Shown: one piece after another, positions 24,156-35,100 of the stretch
How the letters are laid out: every line of letters starts with the position of its first letter
Position numbering within the stretch: the stretch's first letter is position 1
From: Owenia fusiformis
Taxonomy: Eukaryota; Annelida; Polychaeta; Sabellida; Oweniidae
DNA: 64,000 bases
Assembly: GCA_903813345.2 (NCBI GenBank)
Contig: CAIIXF020000010.1
Coordinates: 33,035,425-33,099,424 of the forward strand
Direction: 5' to 3'
Notes under the pieces: model-generated
What the model saw: only the letters and a program-made list of their open reading frames with translations
What the model was told of the DNA's origin: nothing
Databases searched by the model: none
Translations under genes and position numbers: made by a program

Positions 24156-24750
24156 AAAATAAACAAACAAAAAACAGTGCTTTTTAATTATCCTTAGAAT
24201 AAGCAGGTGGATATGTTTAGGTAGAAGAATTCTTACACAGTATCAACGAGACATCCTTCGGCGAACTATATTTTTCTGATGTGGAAAATGCACATAAATC
24301 TGAAAGAGATCAATGCCACTAATATTGTTATATATGTATTTGTCAGGCAGTTATATGAATTTTGTCTGCATTTCTATACGGCAATTGGAATGGTGACACA
24401 ACATAGTCATAGGATATTTGTGCTAGAGTACAAGCCTTACAGTGTAATTTTAGTGAAATCAAGTTTGTTAAATTACCAATGTTCCATGTTTTTTGGAGGG
24501 GATCAGAAATAACTATGTACTGGCTGATATGAACAGATGCACCAATAAGACTGCTTTATGTGAATAAAGAGGCAAATGCCGATCTGCTATGTATGGCTGT
24601 TCCCATAAGAGAAGTACATATATATGTTTAGGGATTTTTGACATCACACTTCTTGATTAAAATTTCATCCCTGTTTAAGTCAAGCTTTTGGATGAGGAAT
24701 ATTAAAATGACTGGATTTTCTTTCACTTGGTTCATTTTTCAATCATTTAG

Positions 24751-24867
24751 ACAAGAGGAAACCCTGATAAAGGTGGTGGGAGGGTTGGCCCTAGAAAAAG
24801 ACCAAGTGGCAGAGGGAGATACAAGGTTTGGTGGGGACAAGGCTCACTTTCTGTAAATATATCATAG
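24751..24867 (+). other. Exon-like Gly/Arg-rich fragment
   Basis: A good acceptor (CATTTTTCAATCATTTAG) precedes a frame reading RGNPDKGGGRVGPRKRPSGR and on to RYKVWWGQGS before TAG at 24865. A GTAAAT donor occurs at 24853-24858. The basic, Gly-rich composition suggests a nucleic-acid-binding tail. No family is recognised. Confidence 0.25.
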
Positions 24868-25351
24868 GAGAGCCTTACCCACATACAAGAGATGACAAAC
24901 AAAAACCTGTTGATGTTGGTGATTTCAAAAATCGTTAAGGTATAATATAGAAAAAGCTCTACCTGAAATTCAGGTCCAAAACATATGTTTTAACCCTTTT
25001 TAAAGCAACAACCTAAACATACAAAATATACCGTTAGCAAACATAGTGTTTTCCTTGGACCCATATTGAAGCTGGACAAAAGGACAAGCAGAATTTCAAT
25101 TTCAGGTGGTCTGTAAAATAATTTACTGGTCTAATGGACCAGTGGTTATGATTTGGAATCCCCGGGGAAAAGTGGGGAAAGGGAAAAGTGGGGAAAAGTT
25201 GGAAAAAGTTGCGACATTTGGCTCAGGACAACTTGACATGCGCATAGGGTAGTTATGGTTCTAGACAATCAAACTTCTTCTGATTCTACTTTTTTAGAAA
25301 TATTATCCTTCATTTTGTGCAAAGGTCTATCTACACATAAAGAAGTATATT

Positions 25352-25510
25352 TTGCCTGCTGGGATGTGGTCTCCATTGCAAAAGGGGTCTGTAATCACAG
25401 ATGATTATATTGAGGACATACGGTCTGAGGATGACATTGTCCGCTGCTCCCAAGTCAAAGAACATACAAACATATCCTTGAAAGATAAAGACCTACAATC
25501 TTTTTCATGA
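25352..25510 (+). other. Coding-like fragment, unrecognised
   Basis: Fifty-two codons give an acidic, low-hydrophobicity peptide including LPAGMWSPLQKG, DDYIEDIRSEDDIV and VKEHTNISLKDKD before a TGA. The composition is that of real protein rather than random AT-rich DNA. There is no ATG start; it may be an internal exon or a relic. The family is unknown. Confidence 0.25.
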
Positions 25511-25623
25511 TTTCCAAATCACTTTTATAAAAGGGTTCTAAATTATATATCATGGACTCATACAACCTGATGAACCACTGGTCACTGTTCTAACAATTAC
25601 TACTATAGTGTTATTTATTTCAG

Positions 25624-25758
25624 GAGATTGTGGATAATATGACTGAAGACAAAGTAAGAAACCCTCTTGAGATGCTGCTAAAGCAGCACACAGATCTAAT
25701 TTTGGATGCTCTTTGGGTACAGAAGGCAGGCCTGTCAACTTGGGAAAACCTAACATGA
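25624..25758 (+). other. Exon-like fragment after a strong splice acceptor
   Basis: TTATTTATTTCAG is followed by a 44-codon frame (EIVDNMTEDKVRNPLEMLLK and on to a Trp-Glu-Asn-Leu end, then TGA). A consensus GTAAGA occurs within it at 25654, which would make a 30-nt exon. Together with the fragments at 24751 and 25352 it could belong to one decayed or poorly conserved gene on the plus strand. Confidence 0.25.
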
Positions 25759-26419
25759 GTGACTTACAAATATTGAACACCTTTCCTCAAATTTTGGACA
25801 CCTTGGCCCAAATCTGAACACCCTGGCCCACATTTTGAGCATTTTAGTTCAAATTTTTTGCATATAACCAACTTTTGAACATCTCAAAATGTTCGCACTC
25901 GCTACGCTCATGTTCTGTCAATGGGGGGGGGGGAGGTATGAAATATTCCGAGGAAAATGTGTGAAAATTCCAAAGGAAATGCGTTCATTTTTTCCTGTGC
26001 TCAGATTTTTGCTGTATCGGTGATCCCAAAAATGCATTTATTATATTCATTCTCAGGCATTTTGTATAATTTTCTGGCAAATGAGAACTTTGTTTATTCT
26101 AAACATTTAATTTCAAATATTTTTAATGACTATATTTTCCAAAACTCATCCACCAACTCATGGTTTTTTTTTGTAATTATTATTTAATTTAAAACTCTCA
26201 TTACCATTTATACAGATGGTACAGCAGTTATAGGAAAATTGAAAGGCAGTTCTTCAAAGATAGCTAAAGAATGTGTACAATGATTGGAAGGAGGAAAATC
26301 TTTCGAAATAGATTCAGGAATCTGTTTAAAAAGTGGATGATTGGGCAAGAAAGATTTATCAAACACCAAGGAGGCTACTTTGAACGCCTATATCCATAGA
26401 CTATACTTTTTGATATATA
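25759..26419. other. AT-rich stretch
   Basis: A G10 tract lies near 25923, and CGCACTCGCTACGCTCATG at about 25895 resembles the motif at the centre of the 45.07-kb palindrome. No gene is supported. Confidence 0.35.
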
Positions 26420-26720
26420 TTGAATAACCTAGAGAAGTTGAGGGTAGTTAGTATCCAAAATTCTCAGATGTGGCTTTTAATCTACAAACAAATGATAGAT
26501 TCTGACAGTGACCCAAACACTATAATTGAACAATCTATTAATGCCCGTAAGATAATATATTCGACATTTATCCCCAACAAAACAATTACTGTAAAAACCA
26601 AGACCCAACCTTGATTTACAGACAAATCAAATTCACAAAGAGACAAAAAACTCTTTAACCAGGTTAAAAAACAATATATAGTGTGCAAACTCTCCCGTGG
26701 AGATCCACATTAATTAGATG
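26420..26720 (+). pseudogene. LINE retrotransposon fragment (linker before reverse transcriptase)
   Basis: The frame contains INARKIIYSTFIPNKTITVK, then a QP-stop-FTDK block where functional elements have PWFT or PWIT. A second frame gives basic RQKTL / LFNQVKK. The pattern 'F-x-P-x-K... PW-x-T... Lys/Arg-rich helix' is typical of the segment between the endonuclease and reverse transcriptase of LINE-type elements. A stop at 26612-26614 and a frameshift make it dead. No RT catalytic motif follows. Confidence 0.4.
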
Positions 26721-27379
26721 AATATGCACATTTCCAGTTCAAATCTTAAAGGCCCTATGTAAAGAATGATATTCAGTATTTTCTATCATCATTCATTGAC
26801 CAAATTTTTAAGATTTTGAAATAAGTGATTTTTGAAAAAGTTGTATATGGCCTTAAATATTCAAATATTTGTATTTTCCACTTCCAACATTTTTTAAAGA
26901 AAAGTTTAAATCTTTATGTAAAGAATATGGGACCAGGACATTCTCTTATTAAGCTTCTTAATATTGTATTGATAAATGAAGAAGGGAGATGGGGTCCTTG
27001 GAGAGTTTTGAAGAAGGAATGACACCTTGAGATTATGGTGAAGATGTAGAGATTGGAGTAAACCCAATCTTCAACCAAGACTTTAATTTGACCCTCATGA
27101 GTCATTTCTTAAGATCAGCCAATTTTGTCTCCAATTCTATGTATATTGCACTAACCATTCGACTTTCGATCTTTTTCTAATCAAACTGTCTAGTGTATGC
27201 TTTTGCAAATAAAATCATGAGTCACTTACAGTGTGCAAAATATTCATGCAAGACACTTATTCAAGCATCTTACCATAAGGACTAACTATCCCCTCACCAG
27301 ACTTCATTGTCTAATGCCCAAGGAGGTGCTGTAGTTTACAGTATAACAAGACCAACAGGTACAAATGAGTAAAATGAGA

Positions 27380-27735
27380 CAAAGCAGTACAATTTAATTT
27401 CCATGACAGTATATACAGTGTATGTACTAATTTAGAACTAGACCTCAATAACTTCTTTTTTTAAATAACATGTTATACGATTCTTTGAAAAATATTGAAC
27501 ATATGATCAGATTTGGTCACAATAAATGACCACATCGTACAGCAAGACCAAAGAGTACAACAGGACCAAGTACAACAGCGTACAGCAAGACCAAAAAGTA
27601 CAACAGCGTACAGCAGGACCAAAAAAGTACAACAGCTTACAGGATGACCAAAAAGTACAACAGGACCAAAAAGTACAACAAGACCAAGCAGTAAAAGACC
27701 ACTTATGGTTAATCGAGATGTTTATGTACATCTAG
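27380..27735. repeat. Relative of the 31-32 kb repeat plus GTACAACAGGACCAA minisatellite
   Basis: 27380-27520 matches the segment before the 31.2 and 32.3 kb copies (ACTTCTTTTTTTAAATAACA...TGATCAGA). It is followed at 27535-27700 by roughly ten copies of a 10-17-bp unit around GTACAACAGGACCAA. The same unit appears at 30960-31030 and 32030-32100. Two overlapping frames, one per strand, span the minisatellite and are artefacts. Confidence 0.75.
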
Positions 27736-28815
27736 CAACCAGCATGAAATAGTGATGTATCAAACACTCCAACAGTCTTTTTTGTATCGGACATTTTAAT
27801 ATATTGGAGTTAACAGAGCAGCTATAAAAGAACCTCGACAAAAGTTTTGATAATCCACTTGAGCTAGTGGCAGCAAATGACTTGCTAGGGGAGTTAGAAG
27901 AGGACAGTGCAATATTCAAAACCAGAGGGATTTTGAGTTAACCAACCCATAAATTGGAACCGAGTATAGTATATTTAATAACAATTTTAGAGGAACTTCC
28001 TTTAGACTATTTGCTTTGAGGAAGGAGTGGATCAGTTCTCATGAAACAATCGGGATAATATTAAACTAATGTGTAGGGGCCTGGGCTAGGCAACTTTTGG
28101 ACTTGGAGATCTCAACAAGGAGTTAATATTTATTACAGTTCTTAGCTTGAAGTAAACTTGTTATTTCAGGAAGTCCAATGCCAATCATAAATGTATTCAT
28201 GTAAAAGTTTTTTTAGCAAACTTAATCAATCAATATTATGGATGTATAAAAATGGTAAGCAGAATGAGCAAGCACAGAAGCATGATCAAGAAGTTTAAAA
28301 CATAATTTAATAAGATGCCCTTTTTACAACATATGGCTTTATTTGAACAGTGGCAAACAACACATCCAGGGGTGCGATACTTGGCTTATAGCCAATAGGA
28401 CCAAATGAGATGTTTAATTTGTTTTGCAAGCTTTATCAAAGGGAGGGGATAGTAAGGAATACAAAACAGATGGATACAATAAAAACATTCCTGAAAAGCC
28501 TTCAACATTACTACCTCTTTTCTGCTCTGAATAAATATAATAAAAAAACAAACATTCACCACCTCTTTTCTGCTCCGAATAAATAAAAAAAACATTAAAC
28601 ATTAAATGAGATATTGTGTAATTCTATGAAATCAGTGGCCATACACCTGATCCTCTCATGTGAAGGAAAAGAGGAGAGTCACATGATCAGTGAAATTTTA
28701 CATTAGTTAAAGATAATATTATCCTATTAACCAACATTGAGTTAGTAAAATGAGTAATATCCTAAAGGTAATAAGTACTCATGTTTTACTAATCAATAAG
28801 CAGTTTTGTATAGTC
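27736..28815. other. AT-rich stretch, mostly unassigned
   Basis: 27850-27940 contains a short coding-like plus-strand run (LELVAANDLLGELEEDSAIF) ending in TAA, with no recognised family. A 60-bp direct repeat (CACCTCTTTTCTGCTC-type) occurs at 28508-28530 and 28558-28580. Nothing else is supported. Confidence 0.3.
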
Positions 28816-28925
28816 ATATAGAAAGTTGACTATCGCAGGTATGACTAGTGAAGACCTTTCAATTATTTTCTTGAACAATTAAAAGTGATGAAATATAATC
28901 TGGGCTATTACATAAAAAATCCTTT
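28816..28925 (+). repeat. Segment duplicated at 33050-33155
   Basis: GAAAGTTGACTATCGCAGG to CATAAAAAATCC is shared with 33050-33155 at high identity. In the second copy it directly follows a piggyBac-like fragment and leads into a P-element-like fragment. Confidence 0.75.
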
Positions 28926-29350
28926 GCTAATGGTGGCAATTATGTAGAGTAATATGGATAAAATATTGAAATTAATTGTTTATGATTTTGATTAAGAAAA
29001 TGTTTAACATAATCAAAGAAAAATTGTTAACGATTTTTTTATTACATTTTCTACTCCTACATATATTATTTTTCAATGTAGGCAGAAAATCAACCACTCA
29101 AACTGTGAAAGAAAGCCAGTCTTGTGAAAAAGTATCAAAACACACTCCATGAACTGAAAAGCCAGGAGTCAAGTGATAGTAGGGGAGCAAAATGTAATTT
29201 TACTTTTTATATTTTTAAAGGTATAATCAATCAATTTAGGGGGCTTCAACAGTGTCTAAGAGTTCAGTTACTAAAGGAAATTTGACCATTTGATTCTATT
29301 TTGGCAAGATTTTTCAGTTCTTACATAGCAAACAGAACCAAATTATACTA

Positions 29351-29734
29351 TTGTACACAAAAATAACAAATATGCATTTTGAAGTGGCGGACCATTATTT
29401 CTCATATCTGTCTCATGTCATAAACTGCTGTGTATACATAGTGAGCCACACAGAAAAAGACAACAATGCAACAATCAACTATCTCTTTCCAACAAATCAT
29501 ATAACCTACACTGCCATCAATTATATAATAATATTGATGTCCAAAATTCAGTTGACATACATCTTAACATTCTTCTTGACATCTCATATTAACCAGGATC
29601 AGTATTTTGGACCATGTGGTCCATGTGGAGGAGCAAACAAACATCCAAATATGTATAGAGTTAACAAATCAAGTTGGGCAATAAGGGGAACTGCATATGG
29701 CAAGATAAACAAGAAAGGAGGGTACCAGAAATAG
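29351..29734 (+). pseudogene. P-element/THAP9-like transposase, C-terminal relic
   Basis: The end of a 127-residue frame contains FFLTSHINQDQYF followed by GGANKHPNMYRV. This fits the pattern 'L-T-x-x-x-N-Q-D-x-x-E-x-x-F...R-x-x-GG-x-x-x-x-P' of the C-terminal catalytic region in P-element/THAP9 transposases. The charged residue expected after QD (Glu of the ENFF block) is not preserved, and a GPCGPC stretch replaces the conserved Arg block. The N-terminal half of the frame is repeat-like. Transposase copies of the same family lie at 30.3-35.7 kb. Confidence 0.4.
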
Positions 29735-30300
29735 TGACATGCCCATTTATTATGATATATTGTATGTGTTTACCACCAAGAAAGGTGATATAATATATAA
29801 TTATAAAACATTGCATATCTCTCACATAATTTGATCTCTGAAGGTTGAAATTAAAGCATATTTCTATCATTCATCTTAAAAGGTAGCCTAAACTAAGAAG
29901 TGTGAATATCACTAGGCATTTATATTTGCTAATTGGAACTAGGCCTTTGCATGTGATAATCTTATGGTGAATCAAAGGTCAAACTTTGGCCTTCTTAAAA
30001 ATGGATCAGTCTTATACTGGTAACCAATTGTGTGTTGGCATCTTCCAGGATGAGGTTAAAGAGAAGGGGGTGCTCACTAAAAGACATACCACAATGTCAG
30101 ATGTTACCCATTCAACGAGTCAAAAAATCTTCAAATTTAAAAATTAAAATTGAAAATTAAAAGCTGCAAGTAAAACCTTGACATGTGAATAATAAATAAA
30201 AATAAAATGCTCCACAAAAAGGTCTAATCTCTACAAAAAGGTTTGCAGATGAAGTTAAATAAAGTTAAAAATTGAAAGTGAAATTCTGGATGAAGTTCTT
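29735..30300. other. AT-rich spacer before the P-element array
   Basis: No gene is supported. The AGTTAAAAATTGAAAGTGAAATTCTGG edge near 30260 leads into the first array unit; related sequence recurs at 33830 and 35000. Confidence 0.4.
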
Positions 30301-30360
30301 CTCAATCAAATAGATTCAGATGAATTGAAGTCCATCTAATATAAGAAACAGGACTTCTAC

Positions 30361-30800
30361 AGGATGAGGTCAAAATAAGATAAGATCTGGTGTATGACCC
30401 AAATTCAGAAGAGTTTAACGATTTTTTGAACTGAAGTGAATTCATCATTGTTTTATGGTCTGTGAGATAACCACTGAGCTTGAATTTCCTTTATGCCACA
30501 AAAGGCATCACTGCAGATATACTCTATCCTCTGACATGGGGAGCCATTTGGGAATCGGAAATCGAACTAGGCCTCACTGTGTTGTATGTATGCTGTGAAG
30601 GAGATTCCCCACAACAGGAAATTCTTCAAATTGCATGCAGGATCAAATGATGCTGTCACACACAGAACTGACAACATATATGCCATGGAAGATGCTTGGC
30701 CCCTTATTTTTCATATCTGACCCCTAACATCTCCTTAAAACTGTTAAAAACTGCTTTTCTTATGGTGAAGCACAGAGGTTGGCTTTTTGGAAGAATGCAA
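30361..30800 (+). pseudogene. P-element/THAP9-like transposase fragment, unit 1
   Basis: Frame-by-frame reading gives DEVKI, then LEFLYATKGITADILYPLTW, then the LY-CCEGDSPQQ block corresponding to CDGASPNRKFFK, and DNIYAMEDAWPLIFHI corresponding to the 'SD-x-PHLLKT-x-RN' block. Frameshifts separate these blocks. The order and motifs match the RNase H-like catalytic domain of P-element transposases (THAP9 in vertebrates). It is not functional. Confidence 0.6.
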
Positions 30801-31432
30801 CAATTAATAATAATAATAATTCGAATTCAAATCAATCATTTAATGTTTCCAAATGGGTCTCCATTTATGTTACAACAAGTTAGAACCGTTGTTACAACTG
30901 GACCAGACTACAACAAAATAACCAGAAAGAATGGCAGGACCGGAGAGTACAATCCAGAAAACACAACAGGGTAAGACAGTACAACAGGACATGACAGTGC
31001 AACAGGACAAGACAGTTCAACAAGACATAGAGTAGTCTTCTACAGTCCTGCATTTACATTTAGTGCTAGGCTTCTCTTGAGGCCTGCTTGCAACTGTTCA
31101 CTTCATTTTCTTTGATGCCATTTTTTGTTTAATTTCCAGGACAGTATCTATGTACCAATTTAGAACTAGAACTAGATCTCAATAACTTCTTTTTTTAATA
31201 ACATGTTATAACATTATATGAAAAATATTAAATATATGATCAGAATTGGTCCAAAGAAAAAGGATGTTCTAACTGTAAACAACCTGCACCAGACTCAAAA
31301 CAGGAAATCCCACAATGGCAAGCAGTTATTATATACTATTATGGAAATTGGAAAACAATTATCTATGGTAATTCTCAATCAAATAGATTCAGATGAATTG
31401 AAGTCCATCTAATATAAGAAACAGGACTTCTA

Positions 31433-31870
31433 CAGGATGAGGTCAAAATAGAAGAAGATCTGGTGTATGACCCAAATTCAGAAGTTTAAAGGTTTTTTGA
31501 ACTGAAGTGAATTCGTCATTGTTTTATGGTCTGTGACATAACCACTGAGCTTGAATTTCCTTATGCCACAAAAGGCATCACTGCAGATATACTCTATCCT
31601 CTGACATGGGGAGCCATTTGGGAATCGGAAATCGAACTAGGCCTCACTGTGTTGTATCTATGCTGTGAAGGAGTTTCCCCACAACAGGAAATTCTTCAAA
31701 TTGCATGCAGGATCAAATGATGCTGTCATAGACAACACTGACAACATATATGCCATGGGAGATGCTTGGCCCTTATTTTTCATATCTGACCCCTAACATC
31801 TCCTTAAAACTGTTAAAAACTGCTTTTCTTATGGTGAAGCACAGAGGTTGGCTTTTTGGAAGAATGCAAC
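31433..31870 (+). pseudogene. P-element/THAP9-like transposase fragment, unit 2
   Basis: Same blocks as unit 1. GATGAGGTCAAAATAGAAGA reads DEVKIEEDLVYDPNSE, matching the conserved 'DE-x-I-x-x-x-LVYD' block whose Asp is catalytic in the family. An alternative frame across the last block (31750 on) reads SLKLLKTAFL and is out of register with the transposase. Stops and frameshifts throughout. Confidence 0.6.
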
Positions 31871-32502
31871 AATTAATAATAATAATAATTCAAATTCAAA
31901 TCAATCATTTAATGTTTCCAAATGGGTCTCCATTTATGTTACAACAAGTTAGAACCGTTGTTACAACTGGACCAGACTACAACAAAATAACCAGAAAGAA
32001 TGGCAGGACCGGAGAGTACAATCCAGAAAACACAACAGGGTAAGACAGTACAACAGGACATGACAGTGCAACAGGACAAGACAGTACAACAAGACATAGA
32101 GTAGTCTTCTACAGTCCTGCATTTACATTTAGTGCTAGGCTTCTCTTGAGGCCTGCTTGCAACTGTTCACTTCATTTTCTTTGATGCCATTTTTTGTTTA
32201 ATTTCCAGGACAGTATCTATGTACCAATTTAGAACTAGAACTAGATCTCAATAACTTCTTTTTTTAATAACATGTTATAACATTATATGAAAAATATTAA
32301 ATATATGATCAGAATTGGTCCAAAGAAAAAGGATGTTCTAACTGTAAACAACCTGCACCAGACTCAAAACAGGAAATCCCACAATGGCAAGCAGTTATTA
32401 TATACTATTATGGAAATTGGAAAACAATTATCTATGGTAATTCTCAATCAAATAGATTCAGATGAATTGAAGTCCATCTAATATAAGAAACAGGACTTCT
32501 AC

Positions 32503-32946
32503 AGGATGAGGTCAAAATAGAAGAAGATCTGGTGTATGACCCAAATTCAGAAGAGTTTAACGATTTTTTGAACTGAAGTGAATTCGTCATTGTTTTATGG
32601 TCTGTGACATAACCACTGAGCTTGAATTTCCTTATGCCACAAAAGGCATCACTGCAGATATACTCTATCCTCTGACATGGGGAGCCATTCGGGAATCGGA
32701 AATCGAACTAGGCCTCACTGTGTTGTATGTATGCTGTGAAGGAGCTTCACCACAAAAGGAAATTCTTCAAATTGCATGTGGGATCAAATGATGCTGCCAT
32801 AGACAGCAATGACAACATATATGCCATGGAAGATGCTTGACCCTTATTTTTCATATCTGACCCCTAATATCTCCTTAAAACTGTTAAAAACTGCTTTTCT
32901 TATGGTGAAGCACAGAGGTTGGCTTTTTGGAAGAATGCAACAATTA
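32503..32946 (+). pseudogene. P-element/THAP9-like transposase fragment, unit 3
   Basis: Contains DEVKIEEDLVYDPNSEEFND, YATKGITADILYPLTWGAI and LTVLYVCCEGASP in separate frames. It ends at CAATTAA where a piggyBac-type fragment (CCTTTATGGTGG...) replaces the continuation present in units 1 and 2. Confidence 0.6.
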
Positions 32947-33051
32947 ACCTTTATGGTGGACAAATACGATCACAACGAAAATGTGGAGGAAATGGATTAC
33001 GATTTCGAGCTTTTTAAGCTCTTGGAAGCCGATAACGGTCATCGAAAATAG
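32946..33051 (+). pseudogene. piggyBac-type remnant inserted at TTAA
   Basis: TTAACCTTTATGG starts at the TTAA of the P-element unit. From ATG 32953 a 32-codon frame (DKYDHNENVEEMD... LLEADNGHRK, stop 33049-33051) is almost identical to 11068-11166. Sequence identity with the 11-kb copy ends just after TAGAAA in both. It appears to be a severely deleted piggyBac element, its left end CCTTTA followed almost directly by the leader codons. Confidence 0.5.
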
Positions 33052-33109
33052 AAAGTTGACTATCGCAGGCATGACTAGTGAAGACATTTCAATTATTTTC
33101 TTGAAAAAT

Positions 33110-33600
33110 TGAAAGCGATGAAATATAATCTGGGCTATTACATAAAAAATCCATGGAAGATGCTTGGCCCTTATTTTTCATATCTGACCCCTAACATCTC
33201 CTTAAAACTGTTAAAAACTGCTTTTCTTATGGAGAAGCACAGAGGTTGGCTTTTTGGAAGAATGCAACAATTAATAATAATAATAATTCAAATTCAAATC
33301 AATCATTTAATGTTTCCAAATGGGTCTCCATTTATGTTACAACAAGTTAGAACCGTTGTTACAAGAGTCAGGATAAAGTAATTCCGTACAATCCTCTCAA
33401 CATTGAATACATTACTCAAGTTCTTCAATCGCCAAATACACAGCGCTGACAACATGTATGCCATGGAAGATGCTTGACCCTTATTTTTCATATCTGACCA
33501 ACAAAATCTCCTTAAACTGTTAAAAACTGCTTTTTTATGGTGTAGCACAGAGGTTGGTTTTTTGGCAGAGTGCAACAATTAATTATTTCTTGGCGACACA
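33110..33600 (+). pseudogene. Partial P-element-like fragments
   Basis: 33140-33360 repeats the final block of units 1-3 (ATGCTTGGCCCTTATTTTTC... GTTAGAACCGTTGTTACA). 33450-33600 carries a further diverged copy (GCCATGGAAGATGCTTGACC). Between them 33365-33440 (GTAATTCCGTACAATC...) matches 34545-34620. All frames are broken. Confidence 0.55.
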
Positions 33601-34061
33601 TCATATCCCTTTATAACCAACACTGCCATCAATTGTATAATTGATGCGCAAAACTCAATAGAGATGAAATTCATTTTAATGAATAGCACTGCATCACGAA
33701 GGTGATTGAAATCAATCATTTAATGTTTCCAAATTGGTCTCCATTTATGTTACAACAAGTCCAGAAAGAACAACTGGACCAAAGTACAACAAAATAACCA
33801 GAAAAAATGGCAGGACCGGGGAGTTTGCAGATGAAGTTAAAGATTGAAATTCTGGATGAAGTTCTTCTCAATCAAACGGATTCAGATGAATTGAAGTCCA
33901 TCTCATATAAGAAACGGAACTTCTACAGGTTGAGGTAAAAAAAGAAGAAGATCTGGTGAAAGGAAAGTGAAGGAAACTTGGGGAGTATCATATAAAATCT
34001 GCAAAGCAATTAACAATGGTCAGTATGTAAACTTAGTGGAACTACTACCATCAAATATGTA
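33601..34061. repeat. Duplicated spacer of the P-element region
   Basis: 33600-33810 (ACACATCATATCCCTTTATA and onwards) recurs at about 34770-34990, and the GATTGAAATTCTGGATGAAG block recurs near 33845, 35010, 35035 and 35058. No coding region is visible beyond shared fragments. Confidence 0.6.
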
Positions 34062-34620
34062 GAACCAATATGTGGATATTCATTATACTGAACGAACATT
34101 ATGTTGTGATAACGGAGAAATAAAAATCAACAAGAAATATAAACAAACACAAATACAATTCGTGAATAGCTGGTTATCAGCATGGCACACTTATGAACGT
34201 TTCATTATGGAAATGCATCAACAATATTACAAAGATCTACACAATTACAGATGCCACATTCTTGAGTGTGATAAGAAGTATCAATGGTTGGCTATATGCC
34301 AAATTAGATATCAAATTTAGGATTAAAATAAGGAGCAGAAAAATAAAGGAAATTTGGAAATCTTGATAGTTTCCTGTATACCACCACATTGTATGCATCA
34401 GTGAAATCTAAAACAGACAAAACACAAGAAATTTGCAATAAATTCCAGTATGGAGAGTGTTCATTCGGAGAAAAATGTTTCAGAAAAGAAATGTAACTGC
34501 AAAATTTAAAAGCTGCCATTCACCAAATGTGATTGTACGAAGTCAGGATAAAGTAATTCCGTACAATACTCTCAACATTGAATACATTACTCCAGTTCTT
34601 CAATTGCCAAATACACAGCG
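34062..34620 (+). pseudogene. DIRS/tyrosine-recombinase-element Gag-like CCCH fragment
   Basis: A frame from 34072 gives IHYTERTLCCDNGEIKI, FVNSWLSAWHTYERF, DLHNYRCHILECDKKYQW. Further codons with a frameshift give CNKFQYGECSFGEKCFRK, a CCCH-type zinc finger (C-x7-C-x5-C). This order (Trp-rich helical domain, then a CCCH finger, then a 'TP-x-x-x-x-x-L' stretch at 34570-34600) is one I associate with the first ORF of DIRS-like or related tyrosine-recombinase elements in aquatic invertebrates. At least two frame breaks show it is dead; no RT or recombinase follows. Confidence 0.4.
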
Positions 34621-35100
34621 CTGACAACACATATGCCATGGAAGGTGCTCAACCCTTTTTTCATATCTGACCAACAAAATCTCCTTAAACTGTTAAAAAC
34701 TGCTTTTTTATGGTGTAGCACAGAGGTTGGTTTTTTGGCAGAGTGCAACAATTAATTATTTCTTGGCAACACATCATATCCCTTTATAACCAACAGTGCC
34801 ATCAATTATATAATTGATGCGCAAAACTCAATAGAGATGAAATTCATTTTAATGAATAGCACTGCATCACGAAGGTGATTGATATCAATTATTTAATGTT
34901 TCCAAATGTGTCTCCATTTATGTTACAACAAGTCCAGAAAGTACAACTGGACCAAGTACAACAAAATTACCAGAAAGAATGGCAGGACCGGAGAGTTTGC
35001 AGATGAAGTTAAGGATTGAAATTCTGGATGAAGTTAAAGATTGAAATTCTGGATGAAGTTAAAGATTGAAATTCTGGATGAAATTCTTCTCAATCAAACA
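34621..35100. repeat. Second copy of the 33.4-33.85 kb segment
   Basis: Follows the order of 33420-33860 with an offset of about 1.17 kb, including the partial P-element block GTTGGTTTTTTGGCAGAGTG. A 24-bp unit (AAAGATTGAAATTCTGGATG) is present in three tandem copies at 35005-35080. Confidence 0.65.

Larger units (their letters stand above)
30301..33050 (+). repeat. 1.07-kb tandem triplication of a P-element-like fragment
   Basis: AGGATGAGGTCAAAATA occurs at 30361, 31433 and 32503, offsets of 1072 and 1070 bp. The units carry, in order, a DEVKI block, an ELEFPYATKGITADILYP block, an RPLFFISDP-like block, a minisatellite of GTACAACAGGACCAA type, and a spacer with TAATTTCCAGGACAGTATC. Identity between units 1 and 2 is very high over the full length, so the triplication is recent relative to the decay of the transposase. 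Unit 3 is broken at 32946 by a piggyBac-type fragment. Confidence 0.85.

Noticed and set aside
27507-27735. Overlapping frames on both strands with Gln/Lys or Cys/Trp-rich repeats
   Set aside because: They cover the GTACAACAGGACCAA minisatellite; both strands are open only because the unit lacks stops.
31750-32043. 97-residue frame conserved between tandem units
   Set aside because: It is out of register with the transposase blocks; conservation simply reflects the recent 1.07-kb duplication.
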